Source: Balaenoptera acutorostrata
Taxonomy: Eukaryota; Chordata; Mammalia; Artiodactyla; Balaenopteridae
NCBI RefSeq assembly: GCF_949987535.1
Contig: NC_080081.1
Span: 40,960,428 to 41,024,427, forward strand
DNA: 64,000 bases
Direction: 5' to 3'
Shown here: positions 35,315 through 48,130 of the stretch, piece by piece
Layout of the letters: every line of letters starts with the position of its first letter
Numbering within the stretch: the stretch's first letter is position 1
Notes under the pieces: model-generated
What the model was told of the DNA's origin: nothing
Database searches by the model: none
The model's input: only the letters and a program-made list of their open reading frames with translations
Position numbers and translations under genes: made by a program

Positions 35315-35570
35315 CACCACGTACTTTAATATACATTCACAAACACACATACACATCTGCACTCAACTCAAATAATAATGATAATTGTAAAATTATTCTA
35401 AATCTTTCAACAGTTATACATATTGTTACCTCTGTCTATTTCACTCTCCCATCATGCTCCCCACTTTTCAAATTGTATAATTCCTATTTAGCCTTTCTGA
35501 CAAATCCTTTCCTTAACTACTGGGCTGAGTTAAGTGCCTAAGATGCCTCTTTTATATTACTTTTAAAAAA
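35050..35570 (+). repeat. L2 LINE remnant, plus strand, containing an (AC)n tract
   Basis: Sense L2 phrases: 'ctaaaatccttccttaacttg', 'ggtctctgcctacctcttcag', 'catcatgctccccacttttc', and 'ctgacaaatcctttccttaac'. An (AC)n run at 35283-35310 has expanded inside it. Confidence 0.6.
35283..35310. repeat. (AC)n microsatellite
   Basis: Fourteen uninterrupted AC units inside the L2 remnant. Confidence 0.95.
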
Positions 35571-35804
35571 GGCATTAGCACTCAGTATGTCCTACTGCCA
35601 CAGTATTGACTAGATTGCATTTTTAATATTGGCTAAATTGTCTGTCTCTCTCTATGGAAAGTAAATGTGGGAAAACTGATTTCTTGTTTTTTAGTGCATA
35701 AATGTGTTTACTATGAGTAAACATTCACAAGTTATTTGTTTTGTTGATTGGCACATTCATTTCACTATTTTATATTTAATATACTAATACACATTTGCCA
35801 TATG

Positions 35805-35940
35805 ATATGTGCTTGTAATTGTTATCAGTGTTTTACATGCAGTCACTTACTTAACCCTCACAACAGCCTTTGACTTAGCCACTACATTCCAATTTTAGAG
35901 ATGAGAAACTGGGTACCTTTATTCAATTTTCCAAAAAGCT
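35805..35940 (-). repeat. MIR SINE, minus strand, first part of a split copy
   Basis: 'gtgttttacatgcagtcact', 'ttaaccctcacaacagcc' and 'attttagagatgagaaactg' are the inverted MIR core. The collinear continuation is found about 400 bp further on, at 36335. Confidence 0.75.
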
Positions 35941-36334
35941 CCCAGAGGAAACCAGTAGGAAGTGGTAAAAGCAGGTTGAGAAAGATAAAGAAACAAAGCA
36001 AGGTGTAATTCCTAGCTAGGTGTCCCCTTATCCCAGAGGGAAGCTCTAGAGTATAAATTAGACCTTATATTTTGTCCTGAAGGCAAATGAGCTGAATTTT
36101 CACCCTCCTTCATTGTACTCATTGGAGTACAATACCCAAGGCAGTTGTAAGCTTCGAGCCACTCCTAGTCTCTACATGTATTCAAAATGGCTTTAGTTGT
36201 AAATGGGAGTCCTCTGACTAGAGCCCCTGGGACAGCAATTTGAAGCAAATAACACATAGTTGAGGATGGAATGAACATAAACAGTTAAAGGGATCTATAT
36301 GCAAAGGGGTCTGGAAGAGACACTACAGTCTTCA
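35941..36334. mobile_element. Unidentified segment inserted in a MIR
   Basis: About 400 bp lying between two halves of one MIR. I do not recognise the family. It contains a perfect 9-bp hairpin (36112-36120 with 36125-36133, 'attgtactc' and 'gagtacaat', 4-base loop). No target duplication could be fixed by eye because the MIR edges are diverged. Confidence 0.4.
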
Positions 36335-36450
36335 TTACAGGGAGATTAAATAAATTTCCCAAGTTCTCTCGAGTAGACAGTGGAGCTAGAGTTAGAACTC
36401 CTGGCATCTTGTTCTCAATTCTGTGCTCTTAACTACTGTACTGTGATACT
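36335..36450 (-). repeat. MIR SINE, minus strand, second part of the split copy
   Basis: 'agattaaataaatttcccaa', 'agtggagctagagttagaac' and 'ctgtgctcttaactactgta' are the inverted tRNA-proximal half of MIR and continue where the part ending at 35940 stopped. Confidence 0.75.
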
Positions 36451-36589
36451 ATTCTTCCTTTATATTAATTTAGAACTTTAATCCTTCACTCTGATCTCTG
36501 CCCAATCAACTAAACATCCAGCCAAGAGATGCTACACTCTAAAAGCTGGCTGAATCTTTCTTTGAGGTTTATATTTTGCAAGAAGGTAC

Positions 36590-36660
36590 ATTGCATATTA
36601 GAAAGAGTAGAGGATTTGGGATCAGGTAGTTATGAGTTATAATCCTTGATCCACTCTGTA
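36590..36660 (+). repeat. MIR SINE, plus strand, 5' part of a split copy
   Basis: 'agagtagaggatttgggatc' and 'gagttataatccttgatcca' follow the tRNA-like head of MIR. Continues at 37082. Confidence 0.6.
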
Positions 36661-37081
36661 TTAGGCAGGGTTCTCCAGAGAAACAGAATTAACAGGATGG
36701 GTATTTATATATAGCAAAGTTTATTTTAAGGAATTAACTCACATGATTATGGAGCCTAACAAGTCCAAAATCTTCAGGGTAGGCTGGCAAACTGGAAATT
36801 CGGGGAAGAGTCAATGTTCTAGTCCAAGTCTGAGGGCTAGAATTCCTACTGGCTTAAAGGAGATCAGTCTTTGTTCTATTCAGGCCTTCAGCTGATTGGA
36901 TGAGGCCCAACCAAATTATGGAGGACAATCTGATTTATTCACAGTCCAGAAATTTAAATGTTACTATTACCCAAAACTATCCTTGCAGAAACATTGAGAA
37001 TAATATTTGTAATAATATTTAGAATCATGTATCTGGGCATCATGGCCCAGTCAAATTGACACATAACTTTAACCATCACAT
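36661..37081 (+). mobile_element. Interspersed repeat nested in a MIR, family not assigned
   Basis: Begins 'tattaggcagggttctccag' and ends 'gacacataactttaaccatc'. I recognise this as a widely dispersed mammalian repeat that often starts 'tagtcagggttctccagag' and ends 'ttaaccatcaca', but I cannot name the family. It contains 'ttctattcaggccttcagc' and 'catggcccagtcaaattgac'. Confidence 0.6.
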
Positions 37082-37145
37082 GCACTTTTCTAAACTACCT
37101 TGAGAATCTCATTAATCTCTAAAACTGAGTTTCCTCTTCTTTGTT
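37082..37145 (+). repeat. MIR SINE, plus strand, 3' part of the split copy
   Basis: 'ctaccttgagaatctcatta' and 'ctctaaaactgagtttcctc' continue the MIR core from 36660. Confidence 0.6.
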
Positions 37146-37199
37146 TTCTTTATCTTATTTTTTTTATCTTTTACTTTTTTATCTTGTTTTTATTTGTAA

Positions 37200-38400
37200 T
37201 CACAATGTTGTTAGTTCGAGCCAATAATTAAATAATAAAGGAGAAAGAAAAAAGCACCTAGCAAAGTAGCCTATAATATATATTTCGTAAATGGGGGTTA
37301 TGGAAACCAGATCTAATTACTTCATTTTTATCTCTCAGAGTTTCTGAGATTCAAAGCTTGAAAAGGCAAATGTTAGTGATTAGCTTATTTGAATAATTAT
37401 AATAGGTCAGAATGTGCAGTTGTTCCTTTTATTTGCTTACTTTGTAGAAGGAGGAGAAAAAATATATTAAGTTAAGAATCTTAGAAATAATGGTGTCTTA
37501 AATAAAATATTTTAATTTTCAGAAAAATAAGAATATTCCCATGCATAAAATGACTCAATTATAATAATATAAGTTTCAGGAGTATATTAACTGTCTTAGA
37601 ACCCTTAAGAAATGCTTAATGCAATATTGCTTTCAATGTACTAGATTATTTGTATTGTGTTTTTCTTTTTTTGGTGACTAACTGTGAGAAAAGAAACTGC
37701 ATATATTATATAATTTCATGCCTGATACTTCACACAGAATGGACAATACAGAAATGTTTGATAATAAGTAAATATTAATAAGTGAAAGATTGCCAAATAA
37801 TTTACAGTTAAAGAGTCATTCCTCTCTTTGGTAGGAACTAATTGAAAATCATTCACCTTTTTATTGTTTTTATTTCTCTGTTTATTTTATTGCAATGTTA
37901 TATTTTCCATAGGTAATTATGACTACTAAACTCTGGTATCTACAAATTAAAATTACAGCATTTCTTGGAATTCTAATTTCATGTTCTACTAATAAATCTG
38001 GTTGCCACTCAAAGTTGCAAGTACGCTATGGCTCTTGAACACCTGCTGATAGTCGGAATTACTGAATTTTCAAGGAGGGCACTTTAAATTTCAATGCAAA
38101 AGATTTCCTCATGAACAAAGATGGATTTATGAGTACATTTTTCAGCCTTGACTTCTTTGACCTCAAACCAGGATTCAAGAGAGCTCCACATACTTAAAAT
38201 GAGAAAACTTCCAAATCACACACCCTAGAGGGGTTGAAGCATTAACACTCATGGGACTAAGTCTTTCCATCTCCACATTAAAATGGGTCAAGAGGAAATC
38301 CTGCTTGTTTACAGGTAAGGCAGCAAATTTTCAGGATGCCGTCTCCGTTTGAAAGTCTTAGAAACATACAATTTCCTATATATCACTATTAGTCATATTT
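37200..38400. other. Unassigned AT-rich sequence
   Basis: No gene or family recognised. Confidence 0.4.
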
Positions 38401-38412
38401 TGTCCAATTATC

Positions 38413-39060
38413 AAAAAAAAAAAAAAAAAACCCAGACTCACAGGGATCCACAATCTCCCTCAAACTAATTCCCATACAGATTGGAGTGTATCCTTTTATA
38501 TCTGCATTTTTCCATCTCTTTTCAATTATGCAATCACAGTAGGTCATAAATACTCCCCCATGTCCCTAGAATCTTCTCTGAACAGTTCCATCACCTTCTT
38601 TGTCACACAGAAACCTTGCTTTACCCTGAGATCTCTGATTATTTCCCTTCAATTTTCTCAAGAGGTGCCTGCTCTCTCTACCTCTGGCCACACAAAGAGT
38701 ATAAGTAGTATACTGGCTCCTCCTTTGTTACTTCTAGAACATTCTTCTTCCTTCCATCCTCCAACTTCCCAGCATTGAATTTCATTTATTCAATGCTCAC
38801 TCCTAACAACCTGCAGAAGCTATTAACCCTACCACCTTTTTCGCTGACACTCATCCGCTAACATCAACTTCCATTCCTACCAAGCTTAAATCTCACAGGC
38901 AATCATTGTATTCACTCCCTTGTGTACATCATCATTCCCTTTAGCCCTTTTTGCCTTTTAAAATTCTATCCTCAAGGGCACAACCCTGGGTAACTATTCT
39001 CAAACCTCAAAACCACCCACCTTCGATCTTCTCCCTCTGATCTATATACTCTGTGTGATA
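38413..39060. other. A-run followed by pyrimidine-rich unassigned sequence
   Basis: A poly(A) run at about 38413-38430 precedes a C/T-rich stretch with a 72-codon plus frame (38560-38778) of no recognisable domain. The composition suggests an old LINE 3' region on +, but I could not match it to a family. Confidence 0.35.
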
Positions 39061-39079
39061 TTGTGATTTACAGTAAGAA

Positions 39080-39995
39080 TGTGATCTTACCATAATATGT
39101 GACCTCTAGCCAAGATCCCTGGCTTACAGGTTCCAAAACCTTGGGATTTTCTGAGCAGTAAGAGCAATGGGAGCATCTTTTGTTATAAAATTCAATCTTT
39201 TGTTGTCAGTTCCTGAAATTGCTTCAAAGCCAAAGAGGTGAAATGGTGTTTTGTTATTCAAATCAGCTGCTTTCCACCACAACTGGGTTTAGGTTAATGA
39301 GGTGAGCTTTGGAAAGCACCTAAGTATGGGAGCTGGCTGTTAGGAGAACCAACCACATGATTAGAGGCTAGGACTCTGAGTCCCACCCCCATGACCTCTG
39401 AGGAGGGGAGAGGAGCTGGAGTTTGAATCAATTGCCAATGGCCAATGATTTAATCAAAATGTGCTTATGTAAAGAAGCCTCCATAAATATCCAACAGGAC
39501 TGGGTTTGAAGAGCCTCTGGGTTGGTGAATGTATGTTGAGATGAGAGAGTAACACTCTCAGAGAGTGCATGGAAGCACTGCACCCTTTCCTCATCCCTTG
39601 CCCTATGCATCTCTTCCATCATGTATCTCTTCCATCAGGTCCTTAGTTATACTTTTTTATAAGAAGCTGGAAATACAGTAAGTAAAATGTTTCTCTGAGT
39701 TCTGTGAAGTTTTCTAACAAATCAATTGAACCCAAGAAGAGGACCATGGGAACTTCTGATCTATAATCATCTGTCAGAAGCAAAGGTGAGAATTTGGATT
39801 TGTGACTGGCATCTGAAGTGTAGAAGAGGACAGCAGTTTTGTGGGACTGAGCCCTTAACTGTGGGACCTGACACTATCTTGGGTTAGATAGTATCAGAAC
39901 GGAGTTGAATTACTGAGCACTCAACTGGTGATGGAGAATTGCTTGATGGTTTGATGAAACCCTTCCTTCACCAGCACAGATTGGAATTGGTGACA
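39080..39995 (+). mobile_element. Solo LTR or LTR-bearing ERV fragment, plus strand
   Basis: The order 'agaagcctccataaatatcc', 'gtttctctgagttctgtgaag', 'aatcaattgaacccaagaag', 'tttgtgactggcatctgaag' and 'tgtgggactgagcccttaac' matches a common mammalian endogenous-retrovirus LTR: a TATA-like 'cataaatat' region followed by R/U5. I cannot name the subfamily. No internal viral genes follow. Confidence 0.6.
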
Positions 39996-40684
39996 AGAAC
40001 CTTTACCTTATTTAGAAGTAGTTTTTTTAAGCCTCAAGATTTAAAACAGACTTTCATGTAAAATCTTTCATGTAAAGATTACAAGGGGATCAGTAGATCT
40101 GTGTATTACAGTACTGGAGAGAGGGAGAGGAAACAGAGCTTTAAAGGATGACCTTTTAAGCACACAGTTTTACAGGATGAAGGTGGAGAAATTGTATGGG
40201 TGTAATAACTGATACCAAGGTGAACGACTACCTTAACTGTTGGCTATGAGATACTTAAGATATAAAAGACAAAAAGTCTCCATGGAAAGGGTTGCAAGGA
40301 ATCCTTATCATTTTTTTTTCTAGTTACTATGTATTATATTTAGAGTTATGAATATCTGTCAATATGATTCTGGTTGTAAATTGTTATTTGAATAAAAAGG
40401 ATACTTTATACATTTTACAAAGATTACCTGTCAGGTTGTTTGATTTTCTATCCACAATTTAAAAACTTAGAGAAAACTTTGTTTTCAGTCTAATATTTTT
40501 AATAGAGGATAAAATCTGAGTTAAAATGTGTATTTTTCCATTAATATTAGTTCACTATTCTCTTAATCCACAATTTTCAATAAAATTATCTTCCTAAAAA
40601 TATGCATTGTTTTACTGTATTGTTTTCTTTCAGATAACCTTATATTCAAAGCATAATTCTTTGATACTTGGGTTGCCTTTCATA

Positions 40685-40815
40685 TGAAAGAGTTCATTCA
40701 TCTTACAAGAAATGATTTAGTACTTATTGCATGTAAGGCACTGTGTTAGATTCAACCAGCTGCTGGAAAAGTCAAAGGCACTACCCTGGGGTGAAAGACC
40801 TTACAATGTAACATG
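40685..40815 (-). repeat. L2 3'-end fragment, minus strand
   Basis: 'ttcattcatcttacaagaaatg' and 'attgcatgtaaggcactgtgttag' on + form the inverted L2 terminus, followed by 'ctaccctggggtgaaagacc'. Confidence 0.5.
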
Positions 40816-40969
40816 CTTCATCTTTAAACCTTCTGTCTTTGAAAGAACTCTAAATGTTCTATTCCAATTTTCATGATTAGAGTTAGAGCATCATGATTAG
40901 AGTTTTGACTGACAGTTTAGAAAAGGTCCTAGAGACATTATTAATAATAAAATAATTTTGTTTTTATTC

Positions 40970-41150
40970 AGTTCTTATCAGGTGTTAGACACTAGGCTAA
41001 ATATTTTTCATTTATTATGACAAAAGCATCATGTTCATAACAGGAGTATGAGTTGGATGCTAGTTTTTAATCACCATTTTAAATATGAAATTACTAATGT
41101 TTACTTAAAATGATGTAATATGTACAAAATAAAGTCAGTAAGTGACTCAG
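40970..41150 (-). repeat. MIR SINE, minus strand
   Basis: 'tcttatcaggtgttagacactaggctaaatattttt', 'catttattatgac' and 'aaagtcagtaagtgactcagggctcaaa' on + follow the inverted MIR. Confidence 0.6.
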
Positions 41151-44100
41151 GGCTCAAAAACAGTTCAACCAACAGTTTCAGTTGGTTAGAAACTCCATAC
41201 GTCTATTATTCTAAACAGCTGCTTGCAATTATTTCTACTTTCTTGTGTTCACCTGCTAGATGTCATCTGTTTATTTGTTGTGTTTTAATATGGTCCATTT
41301 TAATATATGTATAAGATTATTTTAAAAATATATGCCACTCTCATATATATTTTTCAAAATTATGTATGAATATGATAATATACATTTAATTAATTTATAA
41401 AATTAGGAGCCAAGTGATAAAAAGTCAAATAGAAGTTCCAGGTGTGAAGAAATGAGCTATGGGATAAATTTCTCTCCTCTCTTGCTCTCTCATTTATTTC
41501 ATTTTTTGTCTCTTGTTTTTTAGATACTTCGTTCTGACTATCCTGGCATTTATTTGACTGCAAGATATATAATTAAAACTCAAGTATTCATTATTATATT
41601 ATTACTTAAGTGCTGAGATAATTATGGCTCAACTCAGTTTCATAATTCAATATATCAAATGAGTGTTTGCTAATAGTAGTAGTGGTAGTAGCAGTAGTAG
41701 TGTATATATGCACAGGGTGGCAGTGGTGGGGTTAGTTTACTTACACTTTCCCTTTGTCCCTCATTTCTGTTCTTCCATTTCTAGTTGTCATTGTGCCACT
41801 AGCATATCATGCTTAGTTCTTTTGAGGAGGAGTTTTTGCAGGAATATTCCCCTGGGATTTGAAACCTGACTTTTAAAGAAAGGGGATATTTTGCAAAAAA
41901 AAAATAAACATAGGTATAACATCAGATACAGAATACCATATGTATTAATATTTATTCAGAGGCATAATTAGTTTCAAAAACAATTTCTCAATAACAATGG
42001 TAGAGGACTGAGGTCCCCTTTAAAAATAAAGAATGGTAATGTCCTTTGAAATGTATGACATTAACTTTGCTATATCTATAATTTTTGCTTTCTTTAATTT
42101 TACTAAAACATGCTATATTCTTGGGAAAATTTCTTTTTTTCCTCCAAAATTCCATTTCTCCTTTCAATTATGTGGTAAATTTTGAACTAGGTTTTTAATA
42201 CAGTATCTGAATAGCAACTCTGGTTGACAAAAGAATAGATGAAAACCAAAGTCATCCTACATGTGCTGCATAAATAATTAATTTTCAGGACTCAATGAGG
42301 CAAAGAAAGTTGCTGGTAAGGGTTTCATACTAATTATCAGAAGAACTGACGGTTGGAAAAAGCTTTCTAAAAATGTAGGACACCACAACCTAAATCTTTT
42401 CATGGAGATAGTAGCTGGCATAGCAAATGAATAATTGCAAAGAAAAATATGCCAGGGACTAAGGGGCGGGAGGGGGTGGGGTGGGAATGGAAGGGCTATT
42501 ATATGAAATACTGCAATTGGAAAGAATGTGTGATATTAGCTTAAAGAAAGGTGAGGAATAATAACAGAGCTCGAGTAGTGATATATTTGTAGTATCATGG
42601 TTAAACAAAGTAAGAAGCATGGAAAGAAATGAGAAAGGCTAGAGGGTGTGAGAAGAACTACAGTGATAATTGAGTAAAAACTAAAGGTTTTAATATTCAG
42701 CGTGAATACGGTTATGAGTGATAATAGAACACTGAGAAGACTATATTGAAAATAATATGTATTATAAAAATAAAGATTGTATAAATTTATAAAATATATT
42801 GACCAATATATTTTAAAATAAAGATTGTATATAAAGGAGTTATGAAGGACTTATGAAGACTGTTAAAACTCTTCAAACATGTGGATTCCAATTTATCCTT
42901 GAAGTTGTCTGGTAAATATTAGCTCCTTATAGATTGTTATCTTTATTTGGTTGATTTTCTAAGTGATAACACTTAAGGTTCAAAAGTTTACTTTTAAAAG
43001 AATTCATGAGATTTAAGATGGATTTCTTACTGAAAAAACATGCCATTTATGTTGAAGTCATTCATTACAAGTCATTTGATTTGTCAAGGAAAGTTTGTTT
43101 GGCCCTTTAAGAAACATGAACCAAATCTTTTCGTTTTCTGAACCTTCATGGACACTTCTAACAGCATGTGAAAAAACAGAAGATAACCATTCTTCTTTAA
43201 AACTTAGTTTGCTGGGTTTGATAGGCTTGGCATTTTTCTCTACATTCAAAAAAAATATGGGTATAGAAGAGCATGCTTTTTTTTTCCGTAAGAGTTGAAA
43301 ATTGTATGAGAATTTGGAATTTGGTTGATCCTACTCTAATGAAGCCTACAAATACCTAATGACAGCTACCAGAAATCATGACCAAGTTAACAGGAAGAAG
43401 AAGAAGAAGAAGGAGGAGGAGGAGGAGGAGAGGAAGAGGGAGAAGAAGAAGAAGAACTTTCTTGAATCTGTCCTGAAACCTCAGTTGTTCAACTATGATA
43501 TATATTGCTTTATCAAAAGATCATTGCACTTGTGGCGATATCATGGACAAAAGCATGGAAAAAGTATTATTATGCTATTTGTGAATAACTTGTTTAGAAT
43601 GTTTTTATTTTCCTTATAATCACCCACATAATTAAGGTAGTATTTATGAAGCCAAGCCATGATAGATAGAAATATAGATTTGGATGGTGAAATTTCATGG
43701 TACTCTCCAGCTATGAAGCAGTCATCTAGCGAATTCCATACATGATTATGTATATATTTGGATTATCCTTAAAGTGAGAGCCCAGAGAATTAAATATCTA
43801 TTTAGGGGCTGTGTAAGTAAAACTAATTAAAACATTTTATTAAAGTGTTTTATCAGTTACAGTTCTATAAAATATAATGCTTAGCAGTTGTATTCTTATT
43901 TATATTTATTCTCTTACTCCCAAATATGTCAAAACTTCTTGCCTTGCATATCTGTTGAAAACATCTCCTTTCTTCTTTTTATTTAATTAATAATGCCAAA
44001 GAGAAAAAGATAGTTTCTTAAATTTTAAAGAGTAATTATTTATTCATTGAAATAACATTTACCCCTGCAAAGATCATTGTTTTGGTGCGTGATTGTGTTA

Positions 44101-45160
44101 TTGGAAAAGAAGGCACATGCAGGTCAAATTGACTGATTTTTCTTTTATAAGCTCAGTCAAGTTTGATTAAAAATACAAAACATAAGAGAACTTAAGTCCC
44201 ATGACTGTCTATGTAGACAGTAAAAATTTATTGAAGTCTGACTAAAACCTTTTTAAGGATTAAGTACATTTAATAATCAGCATGACATTGCATTCACAGT
44301 CACTATCAGCCTTATTTCAGAATAAGAATAAAATATTTTTATGCTATATTTTCCCAAATATTTCTTAAGAACATCTGCTGGTATCAGGACTGTTTGGTTT
44401 GGTTCTTGCTGTTTAGTACATTTATTTCTACAAAATATACTTTAAAGTCAAATGAAAACTTTGAAATTATCTCAGTGGAAAAGAGATATACAACTATAGC
44501 TGAGGATCAATACATTTTGGATATCAGTCCCATTAAAATCCTCTGACGCTCTTTTAGAACTGTTAGTGTGGTTTCTGTATACAAAACTTGCTGGCAGTGA
44601 ATTTATGTTATAGGATGAAAGATTCCCATGTTGAAAGTTAGTATTTTGCAGTTTCGCTCAGGCTTTTTTGTTCCCTCTCTTAATAAGCCATCTGTGTACT
44701 CTCATAATTATACTACTAGCAGTGACATCCTTTAAAGTTTGATTACTCATGGTTTTGAAATATGCTTAAAATGAAAGTAAAGAATATAAAATGAAACAAA
44801 ATAGAAAATATAGAGAGTAAAAACAACTAACTGAAACATAAACCTAAAATTTAAGCATGAAATAGCAACAGTGACTAAAAGTAAATGGAAGACTACAACT
44901 GGAAGTATTTATCAACTTATTTAGATTGTGCAGTGATAAATGATTTTATACACATCTGGAGTCATCTTTGTTTTCAAGCTGTCATGTAGCTCTTTAATAA
45001 GAATCTGAGATACATATGGGATGCCTTGTGACAAATATCACTGAAATAATACACATGTATTAAGCACCTACTCTGTTGCCCTCACTGTTTAATTTTATGA
45101 TGTTAAATCTCCGTGTTAGAGTGAGGGCATAACATGGCTGAGGTATAGCTCATGTATTAT
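41151..45160. other. Unassigned AT-rich sequence with simple repeats
   Basis: No gene recognised. Holds an AGT-triplet-rich tract at about 41675-41702 and the purine tract listed separately. A MIR-like minus-strand trace may be present at about 45030-45120 ('attaagcacctactctgttgc'). Confidence 0.4.
43392..43457. repeat. (AAG/AGG)n polypurine tract
   Basis: More than 60 bases without a pyrimidine, built of AAG then AGG then AAG triplets. It forms a short plus frame of Lys/Glu residues (43359-43619) that is not a gene. Confidence 0.95.
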
Positions 45161-45258
45161 TTTCTGGATCACAGACCCACTCAGTATTCATTCCCCTGGT
45201 CACCAAATGTATAAATATAAGGTAGGGGTTGGCAGGATTCCCACACTGATTACTTGGC

Positions 45259-45687
45259 CTATAGAGTAAGGATTCTTGTTATAGAGAAGGCAACCCAGAA
45301 GCTTATGATACTTCTCTCACCTTGGTCAGGATATTGAATCAAAACGGTACCCCAAGATGAATGAAAGTGATTATTGCCATCTTTGAATACCTGTAAGATG
45401 CAGGGTTCATATTTCCAATCATGACCACATTTAATCCCCCCAGAAAAGCAATATAGATACTGGAAGATGACAGTGGACTTCTGGAAACTCAACCAAGTTG
45501 TAACACTAATTGCAGTTGCAATGATAAATATATTATCTTTATTAGAACAGAATAACATGGCCTCAGGTACAGGTAAGAGGCCTTTTATCAAAAAATATGT
45601 TCTATAATATTCCATAAGGAAGGAGGACAAGAATGAGTTTTCATTAACAAAAGATAGACTGTAGTATATATTGATAGTCTTGCCCAA
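45259..45687 (-). other. 142-codon minus-strand open frame of unknown origin
   Basis: One of the longest non-L1 frames in the window. I recognise no domain. No poly(A) signal, splice pattern or promoter supports a host gene. The flanking text on the minus strand has a faint resemblance to decayed ERV-internal sequence, so an ERV remnant is possible but unproven. Confidence 0.3.
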
Positions 45688-45939
45688 GGGCTATGTTATT
45701 TCTCATCTTCTCTAAATTATCATCTAAAGGGATGTGAACCATCTGCATATTCTGCTGGCATCATGTCAATTGGCAATGGGCAAAAGTAAAAAGTAGCCTT
45801 GGAAGCCTTGTTGAAGAACATGTACTCTATAGGATGGAAAATAAAAATATAAAAGATTCAGGATAATGTCTTATCAGTGAAGTTTTTAGAGCTTAGTGAT
45901 TTAGGTCACCTAAGGCATTCACTATTGGTAAGATTGTAG

Positions 45940-46571
45940 TACTAGAAATACTATACATTGCTGGTGGGATTGTGAATTGGTACAAACACCCTGAAGAATG
46001 GTTAAAGTTTCTTATAAACATACTTACTGCTTGCCCTTGAAATTCCACTCCTGAGTATTTACTCTAGAGAAATGAAAACATATATTCACACAAAAACCTC
46101 TACACAAATATTTATAGCAGTTCTATTCATAACTGTAACAAATACACTGGAAATGGCCCAAATGTCCTTCAGTTGGTGAATGAATAAACAAACTGTAATG
46201 TATCCATACAGTGAAACTTTTCTTGAAAATTAAATGGAATGAACTATTGATAAATGTGACAACTTGGATTAATCTCAAAGGCATTATCCTGAATAGAAGA
46301 AGTCAATCTCAAAAGGTTACATGCTATATGATTACATTTATATGACATTCTCAAAAAGACAAAATTATGGTGCTGGAGAACAGATCAGTGATTGCTAGAT
46401 ATTATGGATCAGGGGAGAGTTTAGTAAAGGAATTTTGGGCACATGATGGAATTGCTCTGTGTCTTGACTTTGATGTTTACCAAACAAATATTAAAATTCA
46501 TAGACATATACACCAAAAAAGTAGAATTAATCATCTAAAATATTTTTATTTTAGTAAAAAAAAAAAAAAAC
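45940..46571 (+). mobile_element. Old L1 (L1M-type) 3' fragment, plus strand
   Basis: The text 'cattgctggtgggattgtgaattggtacaa' (ORF2 Cys-rich end), 'gaaatggcccaaatgtcc', 'tcagttggtgaatgaataaacaaa' and a 3' UTR with 'acagatcagtgattgctag' end in a poly(A) run at about 46557-46571. No frame remains. It differs from copies A-C in its 3' UTR, so it is an older L1 subfamily. Confidence 0.85.
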
Positions 46572-48130
46572 CCCAAATTGTACCTCTCCCTCCAACTGGT
46601 AAGAATTTAGCACAAACCTGGACATCCTCTTTGGCTTCTGGAGGCAGCATGCTTCACCCAAGAGAAAACTATCTACAAAGTGATAAGCAAAGTGGTAAAA
46701 AGTGAGTTGATAAAAGAGTAAAGTCTTTTTTGTTCTGTATGGCTACCTAAATACAAATTATTGGAATATTTCTAGAATTAGCAGTATCTGCTCTCCTGAC
46801 AGTCTTCAAATTTTCTTACACAGGGTGTTATGCATGCTGAGATGTCCTAACTTACTATGTTATGTGATTTGGATGTCACTCTTACCATAAAGGTAAAACA
46901 AATGCTTGTTTTCCCTAAAGTCTTTGGTAAATGCATGGAAATATCTCAGAATAAGTGGCTCTTTGACAAATCTTGACTTGTTGACTGATTGTAGTAAAGG
47001 GATTTCTGTGGCTTTAGATATGAAGTGTAATGTCAGTTGTCTGATACGTTCAGATTAGATTTCCACAATATTTTAGTTTTTCCTTTAAAATGTGGTTTCT
47101 ATATCAATATCATGAATTTGTCCTTCATCTTAATTCTTTAGTACTTATGCTCTGTGAGATTTCTGTCTTTTTTTTAACATCAGCTTATTCGTATCCTTGT
47201 GGGCATGCCCTATTCAAACCTCCTACTTCCAAATTACATGCTAATATAAACCATATAAATCACCCTTTATTGTTCCCTTGCTGACTCTGCTTACATTTTC
47301 AGGTCATACTTGTACAATCACTCTTTAATTATCAATTTTGTTGTCACTGACCCATCTCATAAGGCCTGTTTCTTCTGTATTTAGTGGAAGGACTGACTGA
47401 CAGCAAGATCGATGAGAAATTGTAAATCAGTTCTCTAGTCTTTGTAAAATGTCTTAACTTAAGATTGAAACATATTTTCCAGTGACTGTCACAAACAGAA
47501 AGTCTTATTACAAAAAATGTCACTGTGATTTTTTAATTAGTTTTTTTTTGAAATTTACAAATAAAATTGCAAGGGGTGGAATCTTCTTTGCTCTGTCCCC
47601 CTGTCTCTCTCAGTATCTCCTCCCCTCTTCCCCTTGCCTCCTCCTCTCTCCTCCTCTCCTTTCCCTCTCTTTAAAGGATGAAATGAGATATCTATTTTCC
47701 TCTTTCAGTAAAATGAAAAATATATTATTACAGTTATTAACACACTATTTCTCTTCCTTCCATTTCAAATCAAAGCTATTAATTGTTTCCATAATTTGAG
47801 AAAAAAATATAATTTTAGGATAATTTAAAAATACAGAAAATGGGAAATTAATATTTTGTATATGCACTCAATTTATATAGGCCAACATCTAAAATAATTA
47901 TTTATGGAATTATTTATCTAGTTAGTACCTGTATTAAAATATAGTTGAATAAAAAACTAAATGAAGAACTTCTTAATATTCTCAAAGCTCCAAGTTTTAA
48001 AAGTCCTTCATAGCTATTATGAGATCATATTTTTATTTACTCAGCTATTCATATTTAGTGCTTAGGTGAAAAGAAAGTAAAAGTTTCTTTTTTCCTCATG
48101 GAGAAATCAATATCCCAATTTTTGGGAAAA
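46572..48130. other. Unassigned sequence with a C/T-rich tract
   Basis: No gene or family recognised. A C/T-rich simple stretch lies at about 47592-47672; the 105-codon frame around it (47482-47799) is low-complexity and not a gene. Confidence 0.4.

Noticed and set aside
43359..43619. Lys/Glu-rich 86-codon protein
   Set aside because: The frame is created by the polypurine simple repeat.
47482..47799. 105-codon plus-strand protein
   Set aside because: Low-complexity Leu/Ser/Pro text from a C/T-rich stretch, no domain and no gene context.
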